Source: Simmondsia chinensis (lineage: Eukaryota; Streptophyta; Magnoliopsida; Caryophyllales; Simmondsiaceae). From it: DNA of 64,000 bases. The position numbers were made by a program, and so were the translations under genes. The stretch is from contig JAGTTD010000018.1 in assembly GCA_018398585.1 (NCBI GenBank), forward strand, positions 3,355,501 through 3,419,500, in the 5' to 3' direction. Shown here in pieces: positions 32,961 to 43,689 of this stretch (position 1 is the first letter of the stretch; each line of letters begins with the position of its first letter). The notes beneath the pieces are model-generated. The model saw only the letters and a list, made by a program, of their open reading frames with translations. It did no database searches and was not told the origin of the DNA.

Positions 32961-35000
32961 TTAAATGTTGGTATACTAACGAGAAAGTGCTTTGAGGTGG
33001 CTCAAGTGATGATGGAGAGAGAGATCAACATCATGTGCCTTCAAGAGATTAGGTGGGTGAGTACAAAAGTAAGGGACGTGCTAGGACATAAACTGTGGTA
33101 TTCGGGCCAAGTCAGGGGAAGGAATGTAGTGGGTATTTGATGCATCTTGTATTTACGCATCTTTTAATTGTTATTTTAATTATTTTGTAACTATTTAATT
33201 ATAGTTTAACAGGCTTGAAATTAAAGTTCCAAAAATTGTCAAATGTTGGTGCAAATGAGGCAAATTTGATGCGTAAACAATTAAATCAAGTCAATCGAGA
33301 TTCGGGACAAGAACGTATAAGCTCGACCCGCATCGACCCGAGCCAGAACTGTTCATCATCTTCAATCCCAAGCCACCCCGTTACTGTTCAAGCTCAGCCC
33401 AACTTTCAGCCCAACAACACCAACAGCCCGCCACAAGCACCAGGCCCAACCGACCCACACCATCATCGTCATCCCATCAACAGCCCGCCACCAGCACCAG
33501 GCCAAACACCGACACCAGCAAGTCCGGCCCCGCACGCTGACGCCCCTGTTCAGCCCAAACTCGCACAACACCTCAGCCCAACTCAACATCCAGCACAGCC
33601 TAGATCCGGTAGGGCTTTGAGACGACGAAAGAGGGTCGGTTTTGGGGGGTGGATTTAAGCTCGTTTTGTGTCTCTGGTTGGGGGGGTTGACGGCCTCTCT
33701 CTGGCGGCCCCTGTTCCCTGCTCCTCTCTCTCCTCTCAGCTTTTTCTCTCTCTTCAGATTTTTATTTTCCTTTCTTTTTCGTTAAATTGGAACGACAGCG
33801 ATATTAGAGTGGAGATCGACATGAGTTTGTTCAACTTCTTCTTCACCGGATCATCCTTGATGCAGAGCTAACTTGCTCTCTGGGGTTAGATGAAATCTTA
33901 GCCTTTACTTTTGTTTACTTTTAATTCGGGTTAATTTGATTGTTTATATGAATTGCTTGGTTGAGATAAGTACTTTGAAGTATTATATTTTTATTGTTTA
34001 TTCAATTGATATGATTATTGAGTTTGTAACATTTAATTATTGATATTTATATTTATAAATTAATTCTTTGTGCTTGTAGCCTTAGGATTAATTAATCAAG
34101 CAATAGTATTAACTAAATTGTTATTTAAAGCCTATCTTCCCTATGCTTTAGTTAGATAGGGTCAATACGTAATAATTAACAATGCGTTAGGTAGAGCCTA
34201 TTTTTCTTATGCTTTAGTTAGATAGGGTCAAAACGCAATACTAACAACATTATCTTAGTGGGTTAGAGCTTGTAGCCTAAACCACTACCCGTGTGACAAT
34301 CAATAATCCTAATTTAAGAGTTAACGCAAAAATAATTGGCTAATGATGGATTCAAAACCCTAGGCTCCAATTTAATACACATTCCCGATTAGTAGTAGAT
34401 TATTTTAGTTTAATTGTCGTTTTCTAGATTTATTAACACAAAAATATCACTTTTCTTCAAATCAATTTAAGTCATAGAATAAATTCATGCATTCTTAGTC
34501 CCTGTGGTTCGATACCCTCTCGCCCTACACTTCAATTTAGGTGTGTTTAATAGATAGGGTTTTATATTAAATTTTGATAGACGTAGAAAAACACATCAGT
34601 ATTATGGTGGATAGCTTCTTTAGGGACAAAGTAGTAGGGGTCACTAGGATTAGCGATAGGATCATTATCATTAGGTTTATCTTACATAGGGAGATATTGA
34701 ACGTTATAAGTGCCTATGCTCCAAAGGTCGGGCAGACAGAACAAGAGAAGGATAGATTTTGGGAGGACCTAGACCTAACAATGTAAGGCATATCCTAAAG
34801 CGAACAAGTTATGATTGGAGGTGACTTCAATGGGCATCTGGGAGTGAACACTTAAGGTTATGCATCCCACCATGGAGGCTTGGGTTTTGAAGCGAGGAAC
34901 GAGGAGGGTAAGTCTTTGTTAGACTTTGCCGTCACTTATGAGTTAACAATGGCCAACACCTTCTTCAGAAAGTGTGAAGACCACGTCATATCGAAGCAGT
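32961..35000 (+). pseudogene. LINE-B endonuclease domain
   Basis: Left of the solo LTR: EINIMCLQEIRWVSTKVRDV, with the catalytic Glu in LQE, and LWYSGQVRGRNVVGI. Right of the LTR: ISDRIIIIRFILHREILNVI, SAYAPKVG, then GGDFNGHLGVN (near 34820-34855) and GFEARNEEGKSLLDFAVTYE. These are the standard endonuclease blocks. The reading frame continues across when the LTR and one copy of GTATT are left out. Further stops occur after that. Confidence 0.85.
33138..34598 (+). mobile_element. Solo LTR of the Athila-like family
   Basis: 1,461 bp starting TGATGCATC and ending ACACATCA, flanked by GTATT at 33133-33137 and 34599-34603. The last several hundred bases match, in reverse complement, the LTRs at 52078-53709 and 58278-59877 (for example TACGTCTATCAAAATTTAAT there and its complement here). 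No internal region is present, so it arose by recombination between the two LTRs. The middle part differs from the other LTRs and contains a Pro-rich open frame of 147 codons (33215-33658). Confidence 0.92.
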
Positions 35001-35356
35001 GGAGCAAAGACCTAGATTGACTATATACTACTAAGGAAGAGAATCCAAAAAGATTGTAAGGATTGTAAGGTTATCCCAGGAAACGACCTCTTAACACAAC
35101 ACAGGGTAGTGTGGGCTGAGGTCAAAGCTCAAATAAGGGGCAAGAAAACAATAAAACTAGCACAGCCTCGAGCGCAATGGAGGGATCTGAAGGGAGAAAA
35201 GGCCTGAGTCTTTAAGGAAAGAGTCAAGCTTGACTTGGGAGAGGAGTGTGAGGGAGATGTAAACCTTTTGTGGAACCAAGTAGCACAAACGATCAGAGAT
35301 GTGGCACATGAAGTACTAGGCGCATCAAAGGGTGGGGCAACAAACAACAGAGAGAC

Positions 35357-36890
35357 TTGATTGTGGTGCAGGAGGTCCAACAAAGGATTAAAGAGAAACA
35401 AGATTGCTTCAGAGAGTGGGATCAAAGTGAGGATAAGAAAAAGAGACAACTATACAAACAAGCCAAGAAGAAAGCTAAGATAGCAGTAAGAGAGGCACAA
35501 TCTAAAGCCTTCGATGATTTTTACAAAAGGCTGGACACAGTTGAGGGAACTAGGGACCTCTATAGAATTACAAAAGCAAGAAAGAGGGGAACTAGAGACC
35601 TGGACCAAGTACGGTGCATAAAGGGGGCAGATGGACTAGTGCTCGTGGACGAGTAACAAATTAAAGCTAGGTAGAAATCCTATTTCCGCAACCTATACAA
35701 TGAAGAGAGAGATACCGATGCATTCTCAGGAGAACTACAAGCACGGGCAGAGCAAGGGACTGATTGCCACTGCACAAGAATTAGACCAGAGGAAGTTAGG
35801 GAAGCATTAAAGAAGATGGGCAGGAGTAAAGTAGTCGGCCTGAATGAAATACCCATTGCGGCATAGAAATGCACTGGAGAAACGGGTGTCAGTTGGCTGG
35901 CCATATTACTCAACCAAATCCTCCATGGGAAGAAGATGCCTGTGAATGGTGGAAGAGCACACTAGTTCCTGTGCATAAGAACAAAGGCGACATTCAGAGT
36001 TGTTCCAACTACCGAGAAATCAAGCTAATGAGTCACACTCTGAAGCTGTGGGAGCGGGTCATAGAAAGAAGATTGCGATAGAGAGCAGGGGTTTCAGAGA
36101 ACCAATTTGGATTTATGCTAGGCAGGTCGATGACAGAAACCATCCATCTCCTGAGAAGGTCCATAGAGTATTATAGAGATAGACAAAAAGACCTCCATAT
36201 GGTCTTCATTGATTGGGAAAAGGTATATGATACAGTACCGAGACAGCTCCTATGGAGGGTCTTGGAAAGGAAAGGCATCCTCAAACCCTATATACGAGTC
36301 ATCAAAGACATGTTTGAAGACGCCCAAACCAATGTGCGTACAATGGAAGGAGATAGAGACGCTTTCCCCATTATAATTGGGGTACACCAAGGATCAGCCT
36401 TGAGCCCCTTTTTGTTTATTTTGGCTATGGACGAGCTCACAAGGCACATCCAAGAGGAAACCCCTGGGTGCATGCTCTTTGGGGATGATATAGTCCTGGT
36501 GGGAGAATCTAGGGAGGAGGTGAATGAGAAACTTGAACTGTGGAGGATGGCTCTAGAATCGAAAGGCCTAAGACTTAGTAGGTCTAATATTGAGTATATG
36601 AAACTCAAGTTCTGCACCTCCACCACACCAAGCATAGAAGTCGTCAGGATTGGATTGGAGTGCATACCATAGAAAGCACACTTTAAATACTTAGGTTCCA
36701 TGGTCCAACAAGACGGCGAAGTGGACATAGTTGTCAACAACAGGATCAAAGTGGGGTGGCATAAAGGGAGGATTGCCTTTGCGATACTATGCAATAGGAA
36801 GTTCCAGTTAAAGCTACAGGGTAAATATTATAAGATAGTAGTCAGACCAGCTATGTCCTATGGGGCAGAGTGCTGGCTAGTTAAGTGTCA
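35357..36890 (+). pseudogene. LINE-B reverse transcriptase
   Basis: A Lys-rich linker (KKKRQLYKQAKKKAKIAVRE) is followed by RT blocks: SNYREIKLMSHTLKLWERVI, ENQFGFMLGRSMTETIHLLR, HMVFIDWEKVYDTVPRQLLW (catalytic Asp), IGVHQGSALSPFLFILAMDE, and CMLFGDDIVLVGESREEVNE near 36467-36525 (GDD in place of the usual ADD). After a stop at 36672 the frame continues to YGAECWLVK at 36891. GDD would keep both catalytic aspartates. Frame is lost in several places. Confidence 0.88.
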
Positions 36891-38075
36891 TTACACGTAT
36901 AAGCTAAATGAAGATTGTTTTAGAATTGTACCACAAGTTTTAACTAAAAGCATCATACCATTCAACTAGTTTGTACCATAAGGTTATACATAAAGGGAAA
37001 TTTTGATTTGGATGCAATTTTTTCACAAATTATTATAGTACACTAATGTCCTTCCTGAGTGTATCTAAGGTCCTAATCGCATCACACTTTAGTTTGGAGC
37101 TAAAATAAGATCATTTTAGTATTGTACCACAAGTTTCAACTACATGTATCACATCATTCAACTAGCTTGTACCATACAGTTATACATGAATGAATCTTAA
37201 GTTTGGATGCAAAATTTTCACAAATTGTTGGATTATGGTACATTAATGATGGTCCTAAGTGTATCTATGGGTCCTTATTGCACCATACTTTAGTTCGAAG
37301 CTAAATGAAGATCGTTTTAGAATCATATCACAAGTTTGAATTAATGTACCATAAATTTTAACTAAAAGTATAACACTATTTCACTAGCTTGTACCACAAA
37401 GTTATAAATAAAGTAATCTTTAATTTGGACACAATTTTTTCATAAATCATTGGACAATGGTACACTAATGACGGTCCTAAGTATCTCTAGGTGTCTTAAT
37501 TGTACCACACTTTAGTTTGGAGCCAAACGAAGAGCTTAAGAATTGTACCATAAGTTTTAACTAAATGTACCATGCTATTTAACTAACTTGTACCACAAGG
37601 TTATATAAAAAAGGGATCTCTAATTTGGATGCAATTTACAAATTATTATGGTACACTAATGACTTTCCTAAGTGTCTCCAAGGGTCCTAATTGTACCGCA
37701 CTTTAGTTTAGAACTAAATAAAGTTCGTTTAGAATTGTAGCACAAGTTTTAAATAAATATACCACATCATTCAATTAGCTTGTTCCGCAAGGATATAAAT
37801 AAAGGACTCTTTCATTTGGATTCCATCTGTTCACATATTGTGGGATTATTGTAAACTAATGATGTTCATAACTGTTTCTAAGGTTCCTAATTGCACTATA
37901 CTTTACTTTGGAGCTATACTCAGACTGCTTTAGAATTGTACCACAAGCTTTAATTGAATGTGCCACATCATTCTACTAGCTTATACCATAAGGTTATACA
38001 TAAGCAGTTTTATTGCTTAAACGTTATTTTTTTCACAAATTATTGTCTTATCTTACACTAATGGCCACACCATTC
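36890..38075. repeat. ~200-bp tandem repeat, right block
   Basis: About six units. The phrase (T/A)(A/G)CCACAAG starting an A/T-rich block recurs near 36931, 37127, 37328, 37547, 37740 and 37941, a spacing of roughly 193-219 bp. Each unit carries, in order, a TACCACAAGTTTTAACTAA block, CTAGCTTGTACCA, AAGGTTATACATAAA, TTCACAAATTATTG, GTACACTAATGA, CCTAAGTGTCT, and CACTTTAGTTTGGAGCTAAA. Units differ by many points. No coding content. Confidence 0.88.
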
Positions 38076-38349
38076 AAAAACTTGTGCCACATCGAAAAAT
38101 AAAATGATAACATTATGTATTAATATAATTATATTTTTTCTATACAATTCTCTATTCTCTCATTTTAAAAGTTCGGAAAAATGAACACGGTTTTTCCATA
38201 AAATAATTGTATTTTAGTGGTCTAATTATTTTATTTTTACTTAACATATAAACTTAGATATATAGCAATAATAATAATAATAGTAAATATTCTTTTTGGA
38301 TAATGCATTTTTAAAAATTTGATAAATTTAGGTATATCAAACAATATTA

Positions 38350-39922
38350 TCTATAGTTGGGGTTTTCTAAGGGCCAAAGAGGGTTAGGACAAGGTGATCC
38401 TATTTCGCCCTATTTGTTTATCTTGAGTATGAGTACCTGTCTTGTATGTTTATGTAGGCGGCTCCGAACAAGGTTTTCAAGTTTCATCCTAATTGTAAAA
38501 AGTTTGGCATATCTCATTTAATGTTTGCGGATGATCTTCTTATCTTCTATCGAGGTGATCGTGAGTCTATTTCGAGTTTATGGGGTATTGGGAAGCAGTT
38601 TGCTGGCGTCTTGGGCTTAGAACTGAATACTCTTAAGTATGGCATCTGTTTTGTGGGTGTTCACCATGACGTGAAGGCGGATGTGCTCTAGATGTTGGGT
38701 TTTAAAGAGCTTTTTCTTCCTCTTCAATATTTGGGGTTGCCGTTCGTTGGGTTTGCTCAGTACAGTGGGTTGTTACATTGGCTTCACAGTAAGATTGATG
38801 AGTGGCAGAGTAAAAAGCTCTTGTTTGCTGGTCGTGTTGAGCTTATTTAAAAAGTGTTGGGTGGTATTCTTAATTTTTGGCATGACCCTTTTCTTCTCCC
38901 TTCTACTATGGTTCATCGCATGCAAGCTTGGTGTGCTGGGATAAATCAGGTGGCTCGAGGTTTCTCTCCCCGACTACTTGGTATAAAATTTGTCTTCCGA
39001 AGGAGGAGCGTGGACTTGGTTTTAGGTAGTTGGACATGTGGAACTATGCCTATTTCCTTCGTTGTCTTTGGGACGTCCAAAGGAAGAAGGATTCTCTTTG
39101 GGTCGCTTGAGTTCATGGCATTTATATAAAGAATTCAAATATTTGGAATGCCCAAAGTCGTGTCCATGACTCGGCCTTTTGTAAGTCGCTTCTTAAGTGT
39201 CGTGATGTGTGGTTAGGGATGTTTGGAGTGGCTTCCAACGCAGTGTCTAGACTGGAGGAGTGTGCAGTGGAAAACACGTTTTTCTATTAGAGCAGCCTAT
39301 ACCTGTATCTGGGTCAGATGTACCGCTTGGTATTGGCAGTGTTTGGTTTGGAGATATGCGATTTTGCAGCATGCTTTTTGTCTGTGGAGAGCTCTATCCA
39401 GTGGTCTGCTTACTCATGAACATCTTAGGATGAGGGTATGTCTTTCCCGAGACATTACGGATGGTGAGGATTTTAATCATCCTCTCTTTGATTGTCGCTT
39501 TTCATCTCGTGTTTGGTTAAGTGTGGTTGAGGTCTTTGATCTCCTGGGGATTTGTCAGCTGTGGGATGTTATGTCTTGGTTGGGGGGACATGCTAGGAAT
39601 CAGAAGAATGATAGCGTGATCACAAGGATTGTGGTGGCTGTGGCTATCTATAATATCTCGATGGAGCGAAATAAAAGAACCTTTCAAGTTTTGAAAAGGA
39701 GTAAGGACGCTCTTATTAATTCGATTATCTCTATTTTGTGGTGTTGTTATAATTTTCTGTTCGACCACTGAGTGAGGGCGGCTTTCGTTTTGGTTGTTTG
39801 GTCTGGTTTTATGTTGCTTCTTTTTGTTGAGTTTTGTGGTTGGGTTTTGTAGGTGTTGTGGGTGTAATTTGTAGTTTGGTTTATATATCAAAGTGCTTGC
39901 CATTTGGCCAAAAAAAAAAAAA
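38350..39922 (+). mobile_element. LINE-C, 5'-truncated non-LTR retrotransposon
   Basis: Begins inside the RT at GFSKGQRGLGQGDPISPYLF (near 38359-38420), then LMFADDLLIFYRGDRES (near 38518-38570, catalytic FADD). Then come the thumb region, LFLPLQYLGLPFVGF, and the zf-RVT-like segment with LQHAFCLWRALSSGLLTHEH. The last 182-codon open stretch is 39223-39771. The 3' UTR ends in TTTGGCC followed by an A-run at 39910-39921. Several frame breaks are present. It shares the zf-RVT layout of LINE-A rather than LINE-B. No target duplication was identified. Confidence 0.85.
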
Positions 39923-40418
39923 TATTTGTCTATATAACACAATACAAAAAATTTCGGGCATCACTCACGTTTTCTTTTACATTTTAATAAAAAGTTGTTG
40001 TAGCCAGTAAAAAAAAAAAAGAAAACAAATTTTTTTAAATTTTGAAAAATGACCAAAATGCCCAGCTTTTAGTGGCAACTTGCATATGATATGCTGACTG
40101 GGTATGTTATTTTGATAATTTTTAATTTTCAGATGTTATTTAGAAATTTTGAATTTTCGCATGTTATATTGAAAATAAGAATATCAAAATATAGTATTTT
40201 GAAAAATTATCTTCAATCGGACCAAAAGGCTCCTATGTAATGCTTTTCTATTCATCTATAAGATTTGATTTTCTCCGTTTAGTATTTTCTCTCTTATTTC
40301 ACAAAAGATATCCTGAAAATGAATGCCATTTTCTCAGGACTCCTATTTTTAATTCTCTTTCTTATAACAATATAGGTCACAACAAGTATTTAGAAGTATA
40401 GCAATACAAATGATTATG
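39923..40418. other. AT-rich non-coding stretch
   Basis: No gene or named repeat. An A-run at 40007-40021 and several TTTTGAAAA-type inverted motifs are present. Confidence 0.35.
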
Positions 40419-40758
40419 TTCGATCATATATATTTGGATATTATTTGTCTCAAAATTAATATTAATTTGATATTATTTAGATTTGGTTAAGATTTGATTT
40501 GGATGAGATATGATTTATATTGAGTTATCTAAATGAGTTTGATTTGATTTGATATTCTAAATTAGATTAGATTTCGATAAGTCATTATAAATAGAGGTTG
40601 ATGGTTATTTAGGTGTAAAGAAAAGTGAGGCAAGATGTGAGAGATTTATGGGTTTTATAAATGGGTACCCTGGAGTGTACCGGGGTAGGGGGAGAGATGA
40701 ATCGAGAGAGTTTATAATTGAGAGTTGATGAGATTTTTTGTAACTTCCTTTTTCTAAA

Positions 40759-40936
40759 GTTACATTGTGGAGGGTTGGTAGTTCGCTATGCAGAAGCTAC
40801 ATTGATAAGAGGATTAGTGACTTGTCGTGCAGTAGTTACATTAAGGAGGGTGGGCGGCTTGCCGTGCAGAATCTACACTTTGAGAGAGTTTGTGACTCGT
40901 TGTCCAGCAGTTACACTTGGAGGGTTGGGTGACTTA
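40759..40936. repeat. ~38-bp tandem repeat in the Copia-like LTR
   Basis: Five diverged units, each with GTTACA(T/C)T, a GGAGGGT or GAGAGTT block, GTGACTTG-like and CCGTGCAG-like blocks. The array resumes to the right of the inserted element at 43164 (CCGTACAATAGTCATACT), which shows where it was split. Confidence 0.7.
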
Positions 40937-40941
40937 CCATG

Positions 40942-41423
40942 TGTTATAGACCAAATACAAATCGAGCCTAATAACAATCGAATCCATGCTTATATATATT
41001 TAGTATGGCTCCATTAAAGGAGGATTACTAGAGAAGGGGGGAAGAAAACCTAAAAGAAGAAGGGAGAAATTTGATAGGATGCCTCCATTAATGGAGGATT
41101 ACAAGAGAAGGGGGGAAGAAAATCTAGAAAAAAAAAGGGATAAAGAGAGACTTAAGCATAAACTCTCTTACATCATATTTGAATACTCTACCCTAATCCC
41201 TAATCTACTATATATACTATTAAGGAAGGAGGTGAGGTGGCAAATCATAGAAGGATCTAGAAGGTGATGAGCTAGATGCAGGTGGCGGAAAGGCAGGTAC
41301 TGCATGTTGGAGGTAGCTTCGTATGTGTTGGCATGGCGCCAAGTATTGGAATGGTTGGTGGCAGCGGTCTTGACGTCAGCATTAAAGGAGACCTTGGCAG
41401 CGGGAGGTACTCAGTTTGTATCA
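40942..41423 (-). repeat. 3' LTR of the gag-only element
   Basis: About 482 bp. Aligns to 42737-43163 through CAAATACAAATC, CCTAATAACAATCGAATCCA, ATTAATGGAGGATTACAAGA and GATGAGCTAGATG. It carries an extra ~55-bp duplication of the GGAGGATTAC...AGAAGGGGGGAAGAAAA segment (41016-41135). Confidence 0.8.
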
Positions 41424-41439
41424 ATACCGCCCCCTTGAA

Positions 41440-41961
41440 ACTATCCTCATCCTTAAGAATCAAGAGCAAGGTAGCCGCCTGGGCAGTGGGGACTAAGTGG
41501 GATGGTGTCCTTCTGTGCACCCAATCCCACTTGGCTCGTATCAGTTCTTTCCCCTCCAAAGACTCTTGCCCCCAAGGGTCAAGGACAACAAGCCATCTGC
41601 GGAACATGGATGAACCTCATGGGTCAAATACCATGCTTTGGAACACAAGCAGGACTTGGGCCGTGAACCACCCTTGCGGGAATGACAAAGGATGATCTCT
41701 AACGGTCACTTGGAAATTGGTGGTATGGCGAGACGGTGGAGACTTGGCTGCAACAACCCACAACGGCTCAAACTCTCGATGTTTTAACCCAGTAGGCATT
41801 TCTGTACTACCCATGAGCAAGACAGGTGGGACCGTGACTGGGGTAGAGATGGTGGATGATGGAGCTACTGTGATCACATCCTCATACTCCAGATTCAGCA
41901 GTTGAGGCGCTGGACGATCTGATTCGGTTGGCGTTATGTCACTGAAAAGCAGTAGAGACAA
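41440..41961 (-). pseudogene. Unidentified second coding segment of the gag-only element
   Basis: Open stretches read SLLLFSDITPTESDRPAPQL, EFEPLWVVAAKSPPSRHTTN and, after a frame break near 41610, FRRWLVVLDPWGQESLEGKE and AKWDWVHRRTPSHLVP. Composition is protein-like and stops are few, but I do not recognise a family, and it is not protease, RT, RNase H or integrase. It lies between the gag fragment and the polypurine tract. It could be the C-terminal part of an unusual gag, or captured sequence. Confidence 0.35.
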
Positions 41962-42147
41962 GGCAGAAGTTGGATTCCTTGAGATGGCGGTATCCTCAGG
42001 AGTGCCAAGTAGCAGGGTGATGGCGGTATCCGAGACTAGATCTGGAATGGGCTTTATTGTTGGCTAAGAGGGAGGTCTATCATCATCAAGGATGGCGGGT
42101 GTCTCATGTGGCTGACTCCGGGGTGCTTCAGGGGTTGGCAGTAATGG

Positions 42148-42486
42148 CTACTGGGTTACAAGGTTGGCGGAATCTTCCCTCGCAGGGCGTGGCATGAGTG
42201 GTATTGGCGTCGTACTCGTAGACCCCTTTGCGGCTATTATCTCAAGATAGGCGCAATTGCTCTCCTTAAGCCAGGCCAATAACTTGGCGTCATGAAGGGT
42301 TTGCGGCCTATATAAAAGGATGCCTTCCCTTATGTCCTTCCACGAAACGCCTACCATGCACTTAACCTTTTGCTCCTTAGTCAGCCCACTCTTGCTCGCC
42401 AAGGACTCTAACCGGCTGATGTACTCATCAACACTTCTCGTCTGGCGAAGATTTATGAGCTTCGTGAACGGGGTCCCTTCGGCCAT
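42148..42486 (-). CDS. Gag fragment of the gag-only element
   Basis: 112 codons. FTKLINLRQTRSVDEYISRL, ESLASKSGLTKEQKVKCMVG and HDAKLLAWLKESNCAYLEII align by order with the gag at 63303-63530 (LRQLGTMDEFLSKFEWLVSC, LSEDQKISILMGGLRDDI, DSIVLAKLRERNCAYIE). This is the C-terminal capsid part of a Ty3/gypsy gag. The ATG is within what would be the middle of a longer gag, so the true start may lie upstream. No zinc knuckle follows before the TAG. Possibly still translated, but more likely a remnant. Confidence 0.7.
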   Translation of the reverse strand: MAEGTPFTKLINLRQTRSVDEYISRLESLASKSGLTKEQKVKCMVGVSWKDIREGILLYRPQTLHDAKLLAWLKESNCAYLEIIAAKGSTSTTPIPLMPRPAREDSANLVTQ

Positions 42487-42736
42487 TATAGTGATGGTTG
42501 GTGGTTAGAATTGGAGAAATGGTTAATGCATTTTATCAAACACCTTATGTGCGGATTGGGATTTTGGAGCTGAAGTTTTGTGCTTCTGAGGATGATGAAG
42601 CTCGGCGGTGGAGTGATGGTGCTGATGATGTTGATGGTGATGAGTATAGGCGGTTCGAGTGGCAGCGATGGTTGAGGATCGGTGATGATGATGAGATCGA
42701 TGGTGATGGGTTTGGTAGATGGGTTTCTGATGATGA

Positions 42737-43163
42737 TGATACAAATACAAATCTAGCCTAATAACAATGGAATCCAAGCTAATATATATATTTAATAGTA
42801 TGCCTTCATTAATGGAGGATTACAAGAGAAAGGGGAGAGAAAAGCTAGAAGAAGAAGGGGGAGACATAGAGAAACATAGAGGGAGAGAGACTTGAGCATA
42901 AACACTTTTACATCATATTTGCGTACTCTACCCTAATCCTTAATGTACTATATATCATACTAAGGAAGGGGGTGATGTGGCACATCATAGAAGGATCTAG
43001 AAAGTGATGAGCTAGATGTAGGTGGCGGATAGGCGGGCACTGCATGGTGGCGGTAGCTTCGTATGTGTTTGGGTGGCGCCAAGTATTGGAATGGTTGGCG
43101 GCAGTGGTCTTGACTTCAGCATTGAAGGAAACTTTGGCGACTGGAGATACTCGGTTTGTATCA
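42737..43163 (-). repeat. 5' LTR of the gag-only element
   Basis: 427 bp with perfect terminal inverted nonamers TGATACAAA and TTTGTATCA. It has ACTATATATCATAC near 42949-42962 and TAATATATATATTTAATAG near 42780-42798, either of which could serve as a TATA region. Confidence 0.8.
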
Positions 43164-43689
43164 CCGTACAATAGTCATACTAATGATGATTATATGGGGT
43201 CGAGAATTATAATTAGAGATTGTAATCATTTATTTCGTAGTGGATCGAAGCACCCGTTGGGTCCCGTGCTTTTTCCCTCTAGTTGAGAGAGGGTTTGCAT
43301 GTAAATATTGGTGTGTTGATTTTGTTATTGTTTTATTATTTTTACGCTTTCATATGTTCTTAATTGTGTGAATTTTCACAATAAGATAAATACTTTTACC
43401 ATTAAATATTTTCAGTTCATTCAAAAATAGATTTTTTTACCCAATTGGCACATTTAAAAAAAAAAAATCAAAATGGCACCCTTTCAAAAATATTTACCAA
43501 AATGACACCATTTACTGTAACTTATCGACGTACATTGAGTAAATTTTTTTTTTTATAGTTTACTCAACGTACTCCATTTGAAACGGAGTATATTGAGTAA
43601 ATTTTTTTTAGCTTAATCAACGTACCCTATTTGAAACGGAGTATGTTGAGTAATTTTATTTTTTCCCGAAAGCACAGCTAATTTATTGC

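Larger units (their letters stand above)
32961..36890 (+). mobile_element. LINE-B, non-LTR retrotransposon, decayed, split by a solo LTR
   Basis: Endonuclease and reverse transcriptase fragments run left to right. The 5' end begins inside the endonuclease (a GTLNVG-like start) and the 3' end stops in the region after RT at SYGAECWLVK, joined directly to the ~200-bp tandem repeat. The 3' truncation is unusual, because LINEs normally lose 5' sequence. Both junctions carry a GCTAAATGAAGATTGTTTTA phrase of the tandem repeat. LINE-D (49520-50335) is the same family and preserves the C-terminal end missing here. Confidence 0.8.
40942..43163 (-). mobile_element. Short gag-only LTR retrotransposon (TR-GAG-like)
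   Basis: 2.2 kb with two LTRs (40942-41423 and 42737-43163) ending TTTGTATCA, the right one also starting TGATACAAA. The interior is only about 1.3 kb and encodes a gag segment and a second unidentified segment, with no protease, RT or integrase. A polypurine tract AAGGGGGCGG (complement of 41427-41436) beside the left LTR gives a minus orientation. CCATG (40937-40941) and CCGTA (43164-43168) flank it; both differ by one G to A change from the CCGTG of the tandem repeat it entered, so they are probably the decayed target duplication. Terminal-repeat elements carrying only gag have been described in plants; this fits that type. Confidence 0.75.
40419..43380 (+). mobile_element. Copia-like LTR, split by a gag-only element
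   Basis: Left part 40419-40941, right part about 43164-43380. The left part starts TGTTCGATC and has a TATA box TATAAATAG at 40586-40594, followed by a CT/GA-poor leader. The right part has CCCGTGCTTTTTCCCTCTAG, then GTTTGCATGTAAATATTGGT, the layout of the R-U5 end of many plant Copia LTRs. No internal coding region lies beside it, so it may be a solo LTR. End points are approximate and no target duplication was confirmed. Confidence 0.45.

Noticed and set aside
33362..33658. Host Pro-rich protein gene (extensin-like)
   Set aside because: The frame lies wholly inside a solo LTR and the same position is a Pro/Ser-rich frame in the other LTRs of the family. It is discussed as an LTR feature instead.
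42498..42777. Asp-rich or His-rich frame
   Set aside because: It is produced by a GAT/GATG trinucleotide-like low-complexity run beside the 5' LTR of the gag-only element.
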